Source of the DNA: Candidatus Tokpelaia sp. JSC188
GTDB taxonomy: Bacteria > Pseudomonadota > Alphaproteobacteria > Rhizobiales > Rhizobiaceae
Direction: 5' to 3'
Length of the DNA stretch: 64,000 bases
NCBI GenBank assembly: GCA_003331065.1
Contig: QENB01000001.1
Coordinates: 186,001-250,000 of the forward strand
Below the pieces are notes generated by a model. That model had not been told where the DNA came from and searched no databases. It saw nothing but the letters and a program-made list of their open reading frames with translations. Shown piece after piece: positions 48,879-61,389 of this stretch. The position numbers and the translations under genes are program-made. Every line of letters starts with the position of its first letter. The first letter of the stretch is position 1.

Positions 48879-49802
48879 GTGGCTAAAAAACATGTTGCAG
48901 TTTTGATGGGTGGGTTTTCGTCGGAGCGCCTTATAAGTTTGGCTTCTGGGCATGCTTGCGCCGCTGCATTTGAAAAAGAAAAATATCACGTTAGCTATGT
49001 TGACGTAGGGCGTGACATTGCTTCAGTGTTAACTGAGCTCAGGCCAGATATTGCTTTTAACGCGCTACACGGTCCTTATGGTGAAGATGGAACTATTCAG
49101 GGTCTTCTTGAGTATTTGCAAATACCTTATACTCATTCAGGGGTTCTTTCCTCTGCGCTTGCTATGAATAAGGGACAGGCTAAGATTATAGCTGCTGCAG
49201 CCGGGATTTCTGTGGCACCCTCCTGCATCATGAGGTGTTGTGACATAAGGAATAAACATCCGATTGCACCACCTTATGTGATTAAGCCTCTTCGTGAAGG
49301 ATCAAGTTTTGGTATTGTTATTGTTAAACCTGATCAGCCTATTCCACTGCAGTCTTTTTTGTCATCTGATTGGAAATATGGTGATGAAGTGCTGATAGAG
49401 CATTATATTGACGGGCGCGATCTGACTTGCGCTGTTATAGGAAACACGGCGCTTGATGTTTGTGAGATTGTGCCTAAAAAAGGCTTTCAGTTTTATAATT
49501 ACGACTCAAAATATACGCCAGGTGGCTCAAAGCATATCTGTCCAGCAAAGATTTCATCAAATATTTATCAAAATATACAAAGAATGGCATTAATGGCCCA
49601 CCAGGCTTTTGGTTGTCGCAGCATAAGCCGATCGGATTTTCGTTATAATGATACAGGCGATGAAGCTCTAGTTTGGCTCGAGATTAATACACAACCGGGC
49701 ATGATGTTAACATCTTTGATGCCTGAAATTGCAAAGGTTTCAGGATACAGTTTTGGTGATCTTGTCCATTGGATAGTGGAGGATGCATCATGTATGCGTT
49801 GA
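48879..49802 (+). CDS. ddl: D-alanine--D-alanine ligase
   Basis: It makes D-Ala-D-Ala for MurF. The ATP-grasp motifs are [73 protein letters not shown] and [15 protein letters not shown]. The start is GTG 48879 ([12 protein letters not shown]), preceded by AAGGGG; the frame is open to 48810 but that adds an atypical N-terminus. 307 residues from 48879, the usual DdlB length. It overlaps ftsQ by 13 bases. Confidence 0.94.
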   Translation: MAKKHVAVLMGGFSSERLISLASGHACAAAFEKEKYHVSYVDVGRDIASVLTELRPDIAFNALHGPYGEDGTIQGLLEYLQIPYTHSGVLSSALAMNKGQAKIIAAAAGISVAPSCIMRCCDIRNKHPIAPPYVIKPLREGSSFGIVIVKPDQPIPLQSFLSSDWKYGDEVLIEHYIDGRDLTCAVIGNTALDVCEIVPKKGFQFYNYDSKYTPGGSKHICPAKISSNIYQNIQRMALMAHQAFGCRSISRSDFRYNDTGDEALVWLEINTQPGMMLTSLMPEIAKVSGYSFGDLVHWIVEDASCMR

Positions 49803-50695
49803 ATAATGGATCCGGCATGAAAATGTCATTATCTTTCTTAGGGACTACCTTTTCGATATTCCTGCGGCATCGATGCAATTGTTCTAAGTATTTTCAAATT
49901 GCAGATACATACATTCCGCGTTACGCTGGTTCTGTTACTATTTTGGGATTTCTTTCCGTTGTAATAATTTTCGGCGTTTTTGCCGGTGGGCATGCTTATC
50001 AGGCTTTTAATGTAATGGCTGCTGTGGTAGGTTTTTCCGTTGAGAAAGTAAATATCAGTGGAAACCGGAAAACCTCTGAAATTGATCTTCTTAGCGCACT
50101 GGACGTTGATCGTAGTATTTCTCTTTTTAGTTTTAATGTTGAGAAGGCGCGAGCAGCTGTTTCTGTGTTGCCGTGGGTGGAATCAGTTTCTGTCCAGAAA
50201 ATTTATCCTAACCAGATTAATATTTCCATTGTGGAACGTCAACCTATTGCTATTTGGCAACATAATGGCAATATTGATGTTATTGACAAACAAGGCAATG
50301 TCATCATGCCTTATGGTACGGGTGCCGATTATAGGCTACCGTTGGTAGTGGGGCAAGGTGCTGCTCGTCAAGCAGCAGCTTTTCTCGAAGAGTTAACACC
50401 ATTTTCAATGATCAAACAGCATGCTCGGGCTTATATTCGTATTGGAGATCGGCGCTGGGATATCCTTTTAGACAATGACGTTCGAATCAAGCTACCTGAG
50501 GAGGATGTACCTAGACATCTAGCTACTGTATTGATGATGGATGGCACAAACACTTTGTTTTTTCGCGACATTGAAATTGTTGATTTACGGCTAACTGACC
50601 GGATCACGGTTGCTTTATCGACTGAGGCGTTGGCACGTCGTGCTGCCGCTATCAAAGATCTAGAAGACCGAGAAAAGGCAAAGAAAGCAGGATGA
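49790..50695 (+). CDS. ftsQ: Cell division protein FtsQ
   Basis: A bitopic divisome protein that recruits FtsL/FtsB. A basic cytoplasmic N-terminus precedes one membrane segment ([20 protein letters not shown]), a POTRA domain beginning [20 protein letters not shown] and the beta domain with [10 protein letters not shown]. The ATG at 49790 (MYALNNGSG) has GGAGG 7 bases upstream and overlaps the end of ddl by 13 bases. 301 residues. The stop overlaps the ftsA start (ATGA). Confidence 0.93.
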   Translation: MYALNNGSGMKMSLSFLGTTFSIFLRHRCNCSKYFQIADTYIPRYAGSVTILGFLSVVIIFGVFAGGHAYQAFNVMAAVVGFSVEKVNISGNRKTSEIDLLSALDVDRSISLFSFNVEKARAAVSVLPWVESVSVQKIYPNQINISIVERQPIAIWQHNGNIDVIDKQGNVIMPYGTGADYRLPLVVGQGAARQAAAFLEELTPFSMIKQHARAYIRIGDRRWDILLDNDVRIKLPEEDVPRHLATVLMMDGTNTLFFRDIEIVDLRLTDRITVALSTEALARRAAAIKDLEDREKAKKAG

Positions 50696-52002
50696 GTATG
50701 ATATCATCTATCAATCTGTCAGGGACTCGTAAAACACGTTTGCTAACCGTGCTTGATATAGGCTCAAGTAAAATAGCTTGTATCATTGCACGTTTGCGTC
50801 CGCACAATCGAACGCAGTATTTGCCTAGGCGTACGTATCGTATGGAAGTGCTTGGATTTGGCATTCAACAATCGCGTGGTGTAAAATCAGGCGTCATTGT
50901 TGATCTTGGAATGGCTGAACAGGCTGTGAGATTTGCTGTTGATGCAGCTGAGCGTATGGCAGGGTTGGTTGTTTATTCGGTTATTGTTAATTTTTCATCC
51001 CGTGGCATGAAAAGCAACCACGTTACAGCAAAAGTGCCCGTTAGCGGACATACTGTGACTATGCGTGATATTCGCCATGTTTTATCTGAAGGATCACATG
51101 TGGCGTTTCATTATGACAGACCTATTATTCATTCCCTACCTGTTTCCTTTAATCTGGATGGTGAGCAGAACATGGATGATCCACGAGATATGATAGGAAG
51201 TACACTTGGTGTTGATATGCATATTGTTACAACAGATTCGGCTCCTTTGCGTAATCTCGAGCGTTGTATCAATCGCGCCCACCTAAGTGTAGAGCGCATA
51301 GTAGCGACACCATTCGCAAGCGGTCTGTCCATCTTGGTAGATGATGAAGCACAGCTCGGTGCAATCTGTGTTGATGTGGGCGGTGGTATGACAAGCATCT
51401 CTGTATTCAGTAAGGGCAAATTTATTTTTGCTGATAGTCTTGCCTTGGGGGGTAATCATATTACTCTTGATATTGCTCATGGTTTTTCAATTTCCATTGA
51501 AGAAGCCGAAAGACTTAAAGTAATGCATGGATCAATACTTTCTTGTGGGCGGCTAGATAACGAATATGTAATTGTACTTCCACCTTTGCGTGATACGGGC
51601 GCTGATGCTTCTCAATATCCTCAGGGAATGTTATCGCGCATCATCCAAGCCCGAGTGGAAGAAATACTTGAATTGGTGCGTGACAGACTTAATCGTTCCA
51701 ACTTTGGCAATGTAATTGGCAAACGCCTAATTCTGACTGGTGGTACCTCGCAACTTACAGGTCTACCGGAGGTTGCACGACATATACTGAGTTGTAAATT
51801 GCGCGTTGGTCGACCTTTAGGGATTTCCGGTTTGCCAGATATGGCCAGAGGTGCTGCATTCTCAACAGCGGTTGGGTTGTTGATCTATCCTCAAGCAGCT
51901 GATTTTGATGATCAGAAACTACGCTTTACTTCAGCAGAACGACCAGAAGCGGTCAAGGGACGTTTTCAACGTGTTGGTAGATGGTTGCGTGAGAGTTTTT
52001 GA
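50692..52002 (+). CDS. ftsA: Cell division protein FtsA
   Basis: An actin-like ATPase that tethers FtsZ to the membrane. ATP-site motifs are VLDIGSSKIACIIA near the N-terminus, ICVDVGGGMTSISVF in the middle and LTGGTSQLTGLPE late. The C-terminal KGRFQRVGRWLRESF is an amphipathic membrane-targeting helix. 436 residues. ftsZ follows after 60 bases with its own purine-rich Shine-Dalgarno. Confidence 0.96.
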   Translation: MSMISSINLSGTRKTRLLTVLDIGSSKIACIIARLRPHNRTQYLPRRTYRMEVLGFGIQQSRGVKSGVIVDLGMAEQAVRFAVDAAERMAGLVVYSVIVNFSSRGMKSNHVTAKVPVSGHTVTMRDIRHVLSEGSHVAFHYDRPIIHSLPVSFNLDGEQNMDDPRDMIGSTLGVDMHIVTTDSAPLRNLERCINRAHLSVERIVATPFASGLSILVDDEAQLGAICVDVGGGMTSISVFSKGKFIFADSLALGGNHITLDIAHGFSISIEEAERLKVMHGSILSCGRLDNEYVIVLPPLRDTGADASQYPQGMLSRIIQARVEEILELVRDRLNRSNFGNVIGKRLILTGGTSQLTGLPEVARHILSCKLRVGRPLGISGLPDMARGAAFSTAVGLLIYPQAADFDDQKLRFTSAERPEAVKGRFQRVGRWLRESF

Positions 52003-52062
52003 ACAAAAAGATTGACTTCGTAGCCTATACGGGATGTCGTGGAAATGTAAGAAGGAAAGAAA

Positions 52063-53775
52063 ATGACAATCAATTTACACAAGCCCGATATTACTGAGCT
52101 TAAGCCGCGCATGAACGTTTTTGGTGTCGGTGGAGGTGGGGGAAACGCTGTCAATAACATGATCAATGCTGGTTTGCAAGGTGTTGAATTTGTGGTTGCT
52201 AATACGGATGCTCAGGCTTTGACGATGTCAAAAGCGGAGCGGGTTATTCAATTAGGTGCTGCTGTTACAGAAGGATTAGGTGCTGGATCACACCCAGAGG
52301 TCGGGCGTGCAGCAGCAGAAGAGTGTCTCGATGAAATTCTTGATCATTTGACTCATTCTCATATGGTCTTTGTGACAGCTGGTATGGGTGGAGGCACTGG
52401 AACGGGGGCCGCTCCTGTCATTGCACGCGCCGCTCGTGAAAAAGGTTTGCTTACAGTTGGTGTTGTGACCAAACCTTTTCATTTCGAAGGTCAACGTCGA
52501 ATGAAAACAGCTGAATCTGGAATTGAAGAATTACAAAAGAGTGTCGATACCCTAATCGTCATTCCTAATCAAAACCTTTTCCGTATTGCCAATGAAAAAA
52601 CCACCTTTGCTGATGCTTTTTCTATGGCGGACCAAGTATTATATTCCGGTGTTGCCTCAATTACTGATCTGATGGTGCGCGAAGGTTTAATCAATCTTGA
52701 TTTCGCTGATGTGCGTTCTGTCATGCATGATATGGGTAAGGCAATGATGGGTACTGGTGAAGCTTCAGATCAGGGGCGTGCATTGGCAGCTGCCGAGGCA
52801 GCTATTGCCAATCCTTTGCTTGATGAAACATCTATGCGTGGTGCCCGCGGCCTTCTGATTTCTATTACCGGTGGTCGTGATATGACACTGTTTGAAGTGG
52901 ATGAAGCAGCTAACCGTATCCGTGAAGAAGTTGATCCTGAAGCTAATGTTATTTTTGGGGCTATTGTTGATGAAGCACTTGAAGGTATCATCCGTGTTTC
53001 TGTTGTGGCAACTGGGATTGATCGAGTTGTTAATGAATCAGTGCAGTCGACAGTCGTTCCCGTTTATCCACAGCCTGTAAAAAAATTGGAAGTTGCAACT
53101 CCGATTGAAGCTAAATCCGAACAATTGCATTCAGATTCATTACTAGAAGTTATGGAAGTACTTGAGGAAGAAATTTCTTCTTCAGCTGAGGAACTTTTTT
53201 GTCCGCGAAGTCAGATTTTTGGAAAAATACCACTGTCCAATGGACAAGTAACGACTAAGCCTCCTGCTGCACACCATCAGTCTGCGATTAACCCTGCGTC
53301 ATTACAGAGTGCATCCAGCCTTTCTTCTTTTGAATCTGAGCAAAAATCTGTTAGAAAAACAAATCTTGCCCATGAAATGACATTGCATGACAGCAACGTG
53401 CCAAAGACATATAACTCTAAGATTGATGATCTTTCAGTGGGCAATCAGATAAATACGCATGAACGCCATATCTTTCAGCGAAGGCATGGGTATAATCCTC
53501 GTAGTCTTTGGCACAGATTGACTCAGGGTTTTATTCACCGCGATGATGAAGAGCTAGGGGCTCGTCTGGAGCCAGCTCATGTGCAACCTGATGAGCATGG
53601 TGTGCGATCCGTTATTAAACAGGAACAAATTTCTCGTCCTATAGTGCAGGATGCAACAATTTATGCGCCGCGTCGTGTATCTAGTGAAACACAGATCCGT
53701 GTATCACAATATATTGATGAAAGTGAGGATGAAAAACTCGAAATTCCAGCTTTCCTACGCCGTCAAACCAATTGA
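52063..53775 (+). CDS. ftsZ: Cell division GTPase FtsZ
   Basis: The tubulin-like division ring protein. The GTPase core has [13 protein letters not shown] at residues 21-33, NTDAQAL, the tubulin signature [10 protein letters not shown] at about 109-118 and NADFADVR-type T7 loop [11 protein letters not shown]. About 235 disordered, charged residues (320-555) link the core to a conserved tail EIPAFLRRQ at the end. The 570-residue length is typical of the long FtsZ of Rhizobiales. Preceded by GAAGGAAAGAAA before the ATG. Confidence 0.97.
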   Translation: MTINLHKPDITELKPRMNVFGVGGGGGNAVNNMINAGLQGVEFVVANTDAQALTMSKAERVIQLGAAVTEGLGAGSHPEVGRAAAEECLDEILDHLTHSHMVFVTAGMGGGTGTGAAPVIARAAREKGLLTVGVVTKPFHFEGQRRMKTAESGIEELQKSVDTLIVIPNQNLFRIANEKTTFADAFSMADQVLYSGVASITDLMVREGLINLDFADVRSVMHDMGKAMMGTGEASDQGRALAAAEAAIANPLLDETSMRGARGLLISITGGRDMTLFEVDEAANRIREEVDPEANVIFGAIVDEALEGIIRVSVVATGIDRVVNESVQSTVVPVYPQPVKKLEVATPIEAKSEQLHSDSLLEVMEVLEEEISSSAEELFCPRSQIFGKIPLSNGQVTTKPPAAHHQSAINPASLQSASSLSSFESEQKSVRKTNLAHEMTLHDSNVPKTYNSKIDDLSVGNQINTHERHIFQRRHGYNPRSLWHRLTQGFIHRDDEELGARLEPAHVQPDEHGVRSVIKQEQISRPIVQDATIYAPRRVSSETQIRVSQYIDESEDEKLEIPAFLRRQTN

Positions 53776-53943
53776 AAAGAGCAGGGTTTTCTTATTGTTC
53801 TGTTTTCGTGTCTGGGTTGATTAAGGGAAGTTTTCTTGTAGCAATTTAACTAACATAACACCAGCTTCTGTATGGAGCTCTTTTTGTAGCAAGTGCAAAT
53901 TTTTATTTGAAATTTTCCACTTATGATAAGGTTTGATTGTTCG

Positions 53944-54816
53944 ATGGAAAATTTCCAATCTACGTTAAGAAATCCCGTTACATTGTCAGGATATGGGGTA
54001 CATACTGGAAAGCCGTCCAGGATTACTCTTAATCCTGCCACCGTAGGCCATGGTATTGTTTTTTCCCGAGTCGATGAGGCGGGAGGTATTCGTTATTTTT
54101 TTCCAGCACATACCTTTTATGCAGGGCCGACAGATCGTTGTACAACCTTAGGACAAGGAAATATCCGTATTGATACAATCGAACATCTGATGGCTGCAAT
54201 TTCTGCAGCAAGCCTAGACAACCTGACTATTGAAGTTTCTTCTTGTGAAATACCTATTCTTGATGGTAGTTCTGCTCCATACATGCAAGCCATCACGCAG
54301 GCTGGCATTAAGAAACAAACTGCCGCGCGCAAATATATCCGAGTCCTCGAAACAGTACGGGTTGAATCCGGGTTAGGTTATGCAGAATTTTCTCCTTCTA
54401 ACGCTATGAGTTTTGATATATCGATTGCCTTTAATTCATCTTTGATCGACAGACAGAATCTGGCATTCTCCCTTGATATGGAATATTTCGTACGTGAAAT
54501 TGCATCGGCGCGCACTTTTGGTTTTCTAAAAGATGTAAAAGATCTCTGGACAGCAGGGTTAGCCCTTGGTGCATCTTTTAAAAATTCTATTGTTATTGGA
54601 CCGGATGATGTGGTCCTTAATTCTGATGGCCTGATGGCTGATGATGAATTTGTTCGACACAAAGCACTTGATGCGATCGGAGATACAGCTCTTTTAGGAC
54701 GCCCGTTTATTGGTCTTTTTCGTTCCTTTAAAGGAGGACATAAATTAAATGCAAAAGCTGTTAAAGCTTTACTTGATAGTCCACGACATTATGAAATTGT
54801 GGAAATTACGCCTTAA
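53944..54816 (+). CDS. lpxC: UDP-3-O-acyl-N-acetylglucosamine deacetylase LpxC
   Basis: A zinc enzyme that commits UDP-GlcNAc to lipid A synthesis. Zinc and catalytic motifs are DTIEHLMAAI, RHKALDAIGD and GHKLNAKAV near the C-terminus, with the family N-terminus TLSGYGVHTGKPS. The ATG at 53944 (MENFQSTL) matches the usual start; an in-frame ATG at 53923 is an alternative. 290 residues. Presence implies the cell makes lipopolysaccharide or lipid A. Confidence 0.95.
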   Translation: MENFQSTLRNPVTLSGYGVHTGKPSRITLNPATVGHGIVFSRVDEAGGIRYFFPAHTFYAGPTDRCTTLGQGNIRIDTIEHLMAAISAASLDNLTIEVSSCEIPILDGSSAPYMQAITQAGIKKQTAARKYIRVLETVRVESGLGYAEFSPSNAMSFDISIAFNSSLIDRQNLAFSLDMEYFVREIASARTFGFLKDVKDLWTAGLALGASFKNSIVIGPDDVVLNSDGLMADDEFVRHKALDAIGDTALLGRPFIGLFRSFKGGHKLNAKAVKALLDSPRHYEIVEITP

Positions 54817-54941
54817 AAATTGTGTTAAAATTTTGTGAACCTACTTCGTCTGCTTTTATCTAGCAGCGTATTGATTGAGGCAAGGAAATTAACTAATTCG
54901 TAGCTTAAAAAATATCAGAAGAAGCTAAAGTAAGGATAACA

Positions 54942-55829
54942 ATGTCTACATCAATGATTGGTTTTGTGAAGAAAGCACGAACTAAAACTGTCCATAGTGC
55001 TTTAATTGCAGGATTTATTGCCATTATCAGCCTTTTAGCAGGATGCGCTGATAAGGACAAGAATGTTAATATGAATGCTCATATCAATATGATTGATCCG
55101 CCAAATGTGCTTTATAATCAAGCTCTTATCAACCTTGATTCCGGTCACTTTGAAGAAGCATCTAAAAAATTTACGGTAGTTGAGCAACAATATCCTTATA
55201 GCGAATGGGCACGTAAATCACTTATCATGGGAGCTTCTAGTAATTATCAGCAGAATAAATATGATGAAGCCATTAATATGGCAAAGCGGTATGTTGCCCT
55301 TTATCCGAATTCAAATGATGCATCCTATGCCTACTATATTATTGGTCTTTCCTATTTTCGCCAAATGCCGGATATAACTCGTGACCAGAAGGATACCAGC
55401 CGTGCTATTACTGCTATGCAGGAGGTAGTAAATCGTTACCCTCATTCAAAATATATTCCTGATGCAAAGGTAAAAATCCGTTTTGCGCGAGAGCAACTTG
55501 CCAGCAAGGAAATGCAGGTTGGAAGATATTATCTTGAACGTAGACAATATCTCGCAGCGCTCAGGCGTTTTCGTTTAGTGGTTAAAGAATATTCTAACAC
55601 CAGAGAGATTGAAGAAGCACTTTACCGCTTAGTTGAGGTGAATTATGCTATGGGTTTGACAGCGGAAGCAGAAACAGCGGCCTACATGCTTAGGAAGAAT
55701 TATCCTAAAAGCTCTTGGTGTTCCGATGCCTACAAGGTTCTGCGGAAAAGTGACCTAAGCCTGCTAGAGAATAGGAAAGAATGGTTATCCAGCATTATCT
55801 TGGCAAAGATAAAAAACGAGGTCTCCTGA
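54942..55829 (+). CDS. bamD: Outer membrane assembly lipoprotein BamD (ComL)
   Basis: An outer-membrane lipoprotein of the BAM complex that inserts beta-barrel proteins. The signal peptide ends in lipobox LAGC with the cysteine at residue 35. Four or five TPR-like helical repeats follow (YNQALINLDSGHFEEASKKF, YDEAINMAKRYVALYP, DAKVKIRFAREQL and so on). 295 residues. It lies 6 bases before recN. Position after lpxC matches Rhizobiales. Confidence 0.93.
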   Translation: MSTSMIGFVKKARTKTVHSALIAGFIAIISLLAGCADKDKNVNMNAHINMIDPPNVLYNQALINLDSGHFEEASKKFTVVEQQYPYSEWARKSLIMGASSNYQQNKYDEAINMAKRYVALYPNSNDASYAYYIIGLSYFRQMPDITRDQKDTSRAITAMQEVVNRYPHSKYIPDAKVKIRFAREQLASKEMQVGRYYLERRQYLAALRRFRLVVKEYSNTREIEEALYRLVEVNYAMGLTAEAETAAYMLRKNYPKSSWCSDAYKVLRKSDLSLLENRKEWLSSIILAKIKNEVS

Positions 55830-55835
55830 TATTCT

Positions 55836-57506
55836 ATGATTACCCAGATTTTGATTCGTGACATTGTCTTAATTGAAAAGCTTGATATTAATTTTGAGAG
55901 AGGCTTATCTGTTCTAACTGGTGAAACTGGTGCTGGTAAATCTATTCTGCTTGATTCATTATCGCTTGCTCTTGGTGCACGTGGTGACGCATCTCTTGTG
56001 CGTTCTGGTGTCAGTCAGGGGCAGGTCACCGCAATTTTTGATATTGCACTCAATCATCCAACTCGGCAGCTTCTGCAAGATAGTGGTTTTAAGTATGAGG
56101 GTAATCTTGTTTTGCGTCGTATCCAATCAGCTGACGGGCGATCACGGGTTTTTATTAATGATCAGGTAGCAAATGTTGGCTTGATGCGCAATGTTGGCAG
56201 ATTACTGGTTGAAATTCATGGCCAACATGCTGATCGTGCATTGGTGGATACGGGTATTCACCGTGCGTTCCTTGACGCCTTCGGCGGATTTGAGATGGAA
56301 ATAGAAGAGCTGGAAGTCCTTTATAATAATTGGAAAGATAGAGAGCGGGAACTCAGCAGACACCGTAGTGCAGTTGAAGAAATAACTCTTAAGGCAAATT
56401 ATCTGCGCTCTTCTGTCGAGGAACTGGGATGTCTTGATCCGCAGAATGGCGAAGAAGAAATCTTGGCTGAGCGTCGTACTCATATGATAAAATCTGAGAA
56501 GATCGCAGGTAATATCAATGAGGCTTCTGAAATTCTTTCAGGATTCCACTCTCCAGTCCCGATACTTGCCAATTTAGTGCGACGTCTTGAGCGCAAGATA
56601 CCTGAAGCAAAAACACTTGTTGAACCGATTGTTATTGCCATTGATCAAGCGCTTGATGCGTTGAAAGAGGCACAAGATGGTATTGATTTAGCTATTCGCA
56701 CTATGAATTTTGATCCGCATGAACTGGAAACTACGGAAGAACGTTTGTTTTCTTTGCGCGCTGCTGCGCGCAAGTATGCGGTTACGGTGGAAAATCTTCC
56801 TCAATTGCGTGAAAAAATGGAAAAAAATCTTTCTGAGCTTAATGCGGAGGAAATAGCTCTTAAACAAATGGAAGGGGATGTTAAGATCGCTCGCACCCTT
56901 TATGATACTGTTGCCAGTAACCTTTCCGCTAGGCGCACGAAAGCTGCCCGACATTTAGAGAAGATGGTTATGAAAGAATTGAGTGCATTAAAGCTTGATC
57001 AGGCGGAATTTATTGTCAAAATAACAGTAAATAATGAGCAGCGTAGTGCACACGGTATTGATACCGTTGAATATTGGGTGCGTACCAACCCAGGTATGCG
57101 CATCGGCCCTATGATAAAGGTGGCCTCAGGTGGAGAATTATCGCGCTTTCTCTTAGCCCTTAAGGTTGCTTTGGCAGATGGTGGCTCAGCACCAACGTTG
57201 ATTTTTGATGAGATTGATACCGGTGTTGGAGGTGCTGTTGCAGATAGTATCGGTCAGTCTCTCAAGTGTCTATCCAAGCGGGTACAAGTATTAGCCGTTA
57301 CTCATGCACCACAGGTTGCGGCCCGAGCAGATGCCCATTTTCTGATTGCAAAGGCAGAAACAGGTCGGGAAGGTAGGATTGCAACACGAATCCATCTTAT
57401 GGAATCGCATGGAAGGCAGGAAGAAATTGCTCGCATGCTCTCTGGAGCTTATATTACCGATGAAGCACGTGCTGCAGCACGTAAGCTTCTAAGGGGCGAA
57501 AGATAA
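55836..57506 (+). CDS. recN: DNA repair protein RecN
   Basis: An SMC-like ATPase for double-strand break repair. Walker A is GETGAGKS at residues 29-36; a long central coiled coil follows (about 155-365). The C-terminal ABC signature is VASGGELSRFLLALK with Walker B TLIFDEIDTGVGG and the H-loop VLAVTHAPQVAARAD. 556 residues, full length. It starts 6 bases after bamD. Confidence 0.95.
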   Translation: MITQILIRDIVLIEKLDINFERGLSVLTGETGAGKSILLDSLSLALGARGDASLVRSGVSQGQVTAIFDIALNHPTRQLLQDSGFKYEGNLVLRRIQSADGRSRVFINDQVANVGLMRNVGRLLVEIHGQHADRALVDTGIHRAFLDAFGGFEMEIEELEVLYNNWKDRERELSRHRSAVEEITLKANYLRSSVEELGCLDPQNGEEEILAERRTHMIKSEKIAGNINEASEILSGFHSPVPILANLVRRLERKIPEAKTLVEPIVIAIDQALDALKEAQDGIDLAIRTMNFDPHELETTEERLFSLRAAARKYAVTVENLPQLREKMEKNLSELNAEEIALKQMEGDVKIARTLYDTVASNLSARRTKAARHLEKMVMKELSALKLDQAEFIVKITVNNEQRSAHGIDTVEYWVRTNPGMRIGPMIKVASGGELSRFLLALKVALADGGSAPTLIFDEIDTGVGGAVADSIGQSLKCLSKRVQVLAVTHAPQVAARADAHFLIAKAETGREGRIATRIHLMESHGRQEEIARMLSGAYITDEARAAARKLLRGER

Positions 57507-57527
57507 GATCGTTTTGCCGTAAAATAA

Positions 57528-59747
<2,220 letters not shown>

Positions 59748-59812
59748 ATAAATGGTCATAAGTAATGCTCTGATTAGCTTTCTTGATTTTTAGAGCTACT
59801 TTATATATTTAG

Positions 59813-59900
59813 TAAATACTCAAATCGATTAAGTTATGAGTTAATTTTAATTAACAAACGATTACACTGAAGGGTATTATTGCCGAGGTACAAAAGGTTT
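59813..59900 (+). repeat. Dispersed repeat, copy 2
   Basis: It matches 31380-31470 in the same orientation. Both palindrome arms (GTTAATT and AATTAAC) are intact, with TT between them instead of T. It lies 65 bases after the ligA stop. Outside the repeat the flanks do not match. Confidence 0.8.
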
Positions 59901-60230
59901 TCCAGCGCGTTAATATGATTTTAGGTCTGCTCCTATATCAGCAAGACTTTTTCTACCGAAAGTCCCGTGCAAGAATAATGGAAGTTTAAAATAAGAAAGC
60001 ATAATGCGATAATAAGCTTCTAACAGAAATAAGGATTAAAATCACCCATAATCTAAGAATCTGTACTGTAATGGCCTGGAACGCATTGTGATACCCCTAT
60101 TCTATCGAAGATATACTCTCTAATATCCTGCTCTGATCCTATGTTGGTTCGTTTAGGAAATCAAAACATATTAGCATCGCTAGATGCATAGATTATCTAT
60201 TAGATTGAATCGTGTTTTATTATAAACACA

Positions 60231-60332
60231 ATGAGCAGATTTGATATTATGTTTGATAATTATCTGACAAAAGTCAGCATGACTCCTCAGTCCGTATTTC
60301 TTTCATCTGGTTTAGGAAACGCGCTTTTTTAG
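60231..60332 (+). CDS. Possible small ORF or remnant, 33 residues, unrecognised
   Basis: An ATG-started frame (MSRFDIMFDNYL..., ending SSGLGNALF) with natural-looking composition stops at a TAG. No convincing Shine-Dalgarno precedes it. It may be the broken N-terminus of a lost gene, or chance. Confidence 0.15.
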   Translation: MSRFDIMFDNYLTKVSMTPQSVFLSSGLGNALF

Positions 60333-60683
60333 GAGAAGATGTGCGAGAATCATATAAAGGCTCGGCTCCTATAACGTTCATTACTGTAATTTTAGTAAGT
60401 TTTACTATCCAAGATATTTGATTTTAATATCTATCTTGACTGATCTGATGTAGGAACATCACCTAACTCTTAATTCTTTATATTCGTTCAGTGAATTAAA
60501 GAGGAAGGAATTTTTCCACGGATGCTTTTGATGGAATAAAAACATGCTCCGATGATGTATAAATTTCGCACGAATACAAACCCTAGACTATGTCGCTTAA
60601 CTCTGTTTGCACTACAGGTGCCCGGTAACTTTATCCTTTTAAATATTTCTTATGTAATACAATTTCTTATGAAAAACAATGTG

Positions 60684-61319
60684 TTACCGATTTTTTCGTT
60701 TCATACTTATACGTTGATAATCAATGTTAAATATATCATTAGCAAAGCGTACACCGGTGCGTGTATTGATCAATAGAATTGTTGTTTTAAGATTTTGCCT
60801 GTCGATTATTGTCCATTGCCGCAATTCATATGTCTTTGGATCAAAAATCATCTGGATTTTTGATTGGCCTATACTCTTGTCAAGAATAACAAGGATGATA
60901 GCTTTTGATTCCTCTCTAAATTCCACGAGATTGTCATTACTGATGTCTATATGCTCACTGAGCAACAGTTTCATAGGGGTTTTTTGAAGTTGATAAAGAC
61001 TCCAAGTATCCAACTTCCTGTTGTTAACAGCAACAGATTGCCCATCGGAAATAACACGGATTGGAATTTTTTTATAAGTAAAACGGATCTTGCCTGGCCT
61101 TTCCATATAAAATGTACCTTCTGTTACTTCTCCACGTGGGCTGAATTGCATAAAATCACCTGTCATTGTGTGAGTGCTGGAGAAATGATTGAGTATTTTC
61201 TGAGCATGCACCCTGGTCTGCTGAGAAACTTTTTGAGTAGAAAAAGTCGTAGATGTTTCTAACGTGAGTAAAATAGGAATACAAATTAACACTATTCTGA
61301 TATGAAAAATAAATTTCAT
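60684..61319 (-). CDS. lolA: Outer membrane lipoprotein carrier protein LolA
   Basis: A periplasmic chaperone that ferries lipoproteins to the outer membrane. An N-terminal signal peptide of about 25 residues is followed by the LolA fold: MTGDFMQFSPRGEVTEGTFYMERPGKIRFTY is in the right place for the conserved strand (given in part: FYMERPGKIRF), then DGQSVAVNNRKL, MIFDPKTYELRQWTI and LINTRTGVRFANDIF. 211 residues. It follows ftsK by 70 bases on the minus strand and is probably co-transcribed. Confidence 0.9.
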   Translation of the reverse strand: MKFIFHIRIVLICIPILLTLETSTTFSTQKVSQQTRVHAQKILNHFSSTHTMTGDFMQFSPRGEVTEGTFYMERPGKIRFTYKKIPIRVISDGQSVAVNNRKLDTWSLYQLQKTPMKLLLSEHIDISNDNLVEFREESKAIILVILDKSIGQSKIQMIFDPKTYELRQWTIIDRQNLKTTILLINTRTGVRFANDIFNIDYQRISMKRKNR

Positions 61320-61389
61320 TACACCTTATCCTAATCCTGCATTATTTTTAACATGCTCTATTCGTAAATGTAGAAAGTAGATTTGATTA

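Larger units (their letters stand above)
59748..60683. other. Gene-free region between convergent ligA and lolA
   Basis: About 935 bases without a supported gene. They contain copy 2 of the dispersed repeat (59813-59900) and a 33-codon frame at 60231-60332. No terminator with a strong stem was recognised. Confidence 0.5.

Noticed and set aside
60552..60776. 74-codon plus-strand frame near lolA
   Set aside because: It overlaps the lolA 3' end on the opposite strand and has no recognisable motif.
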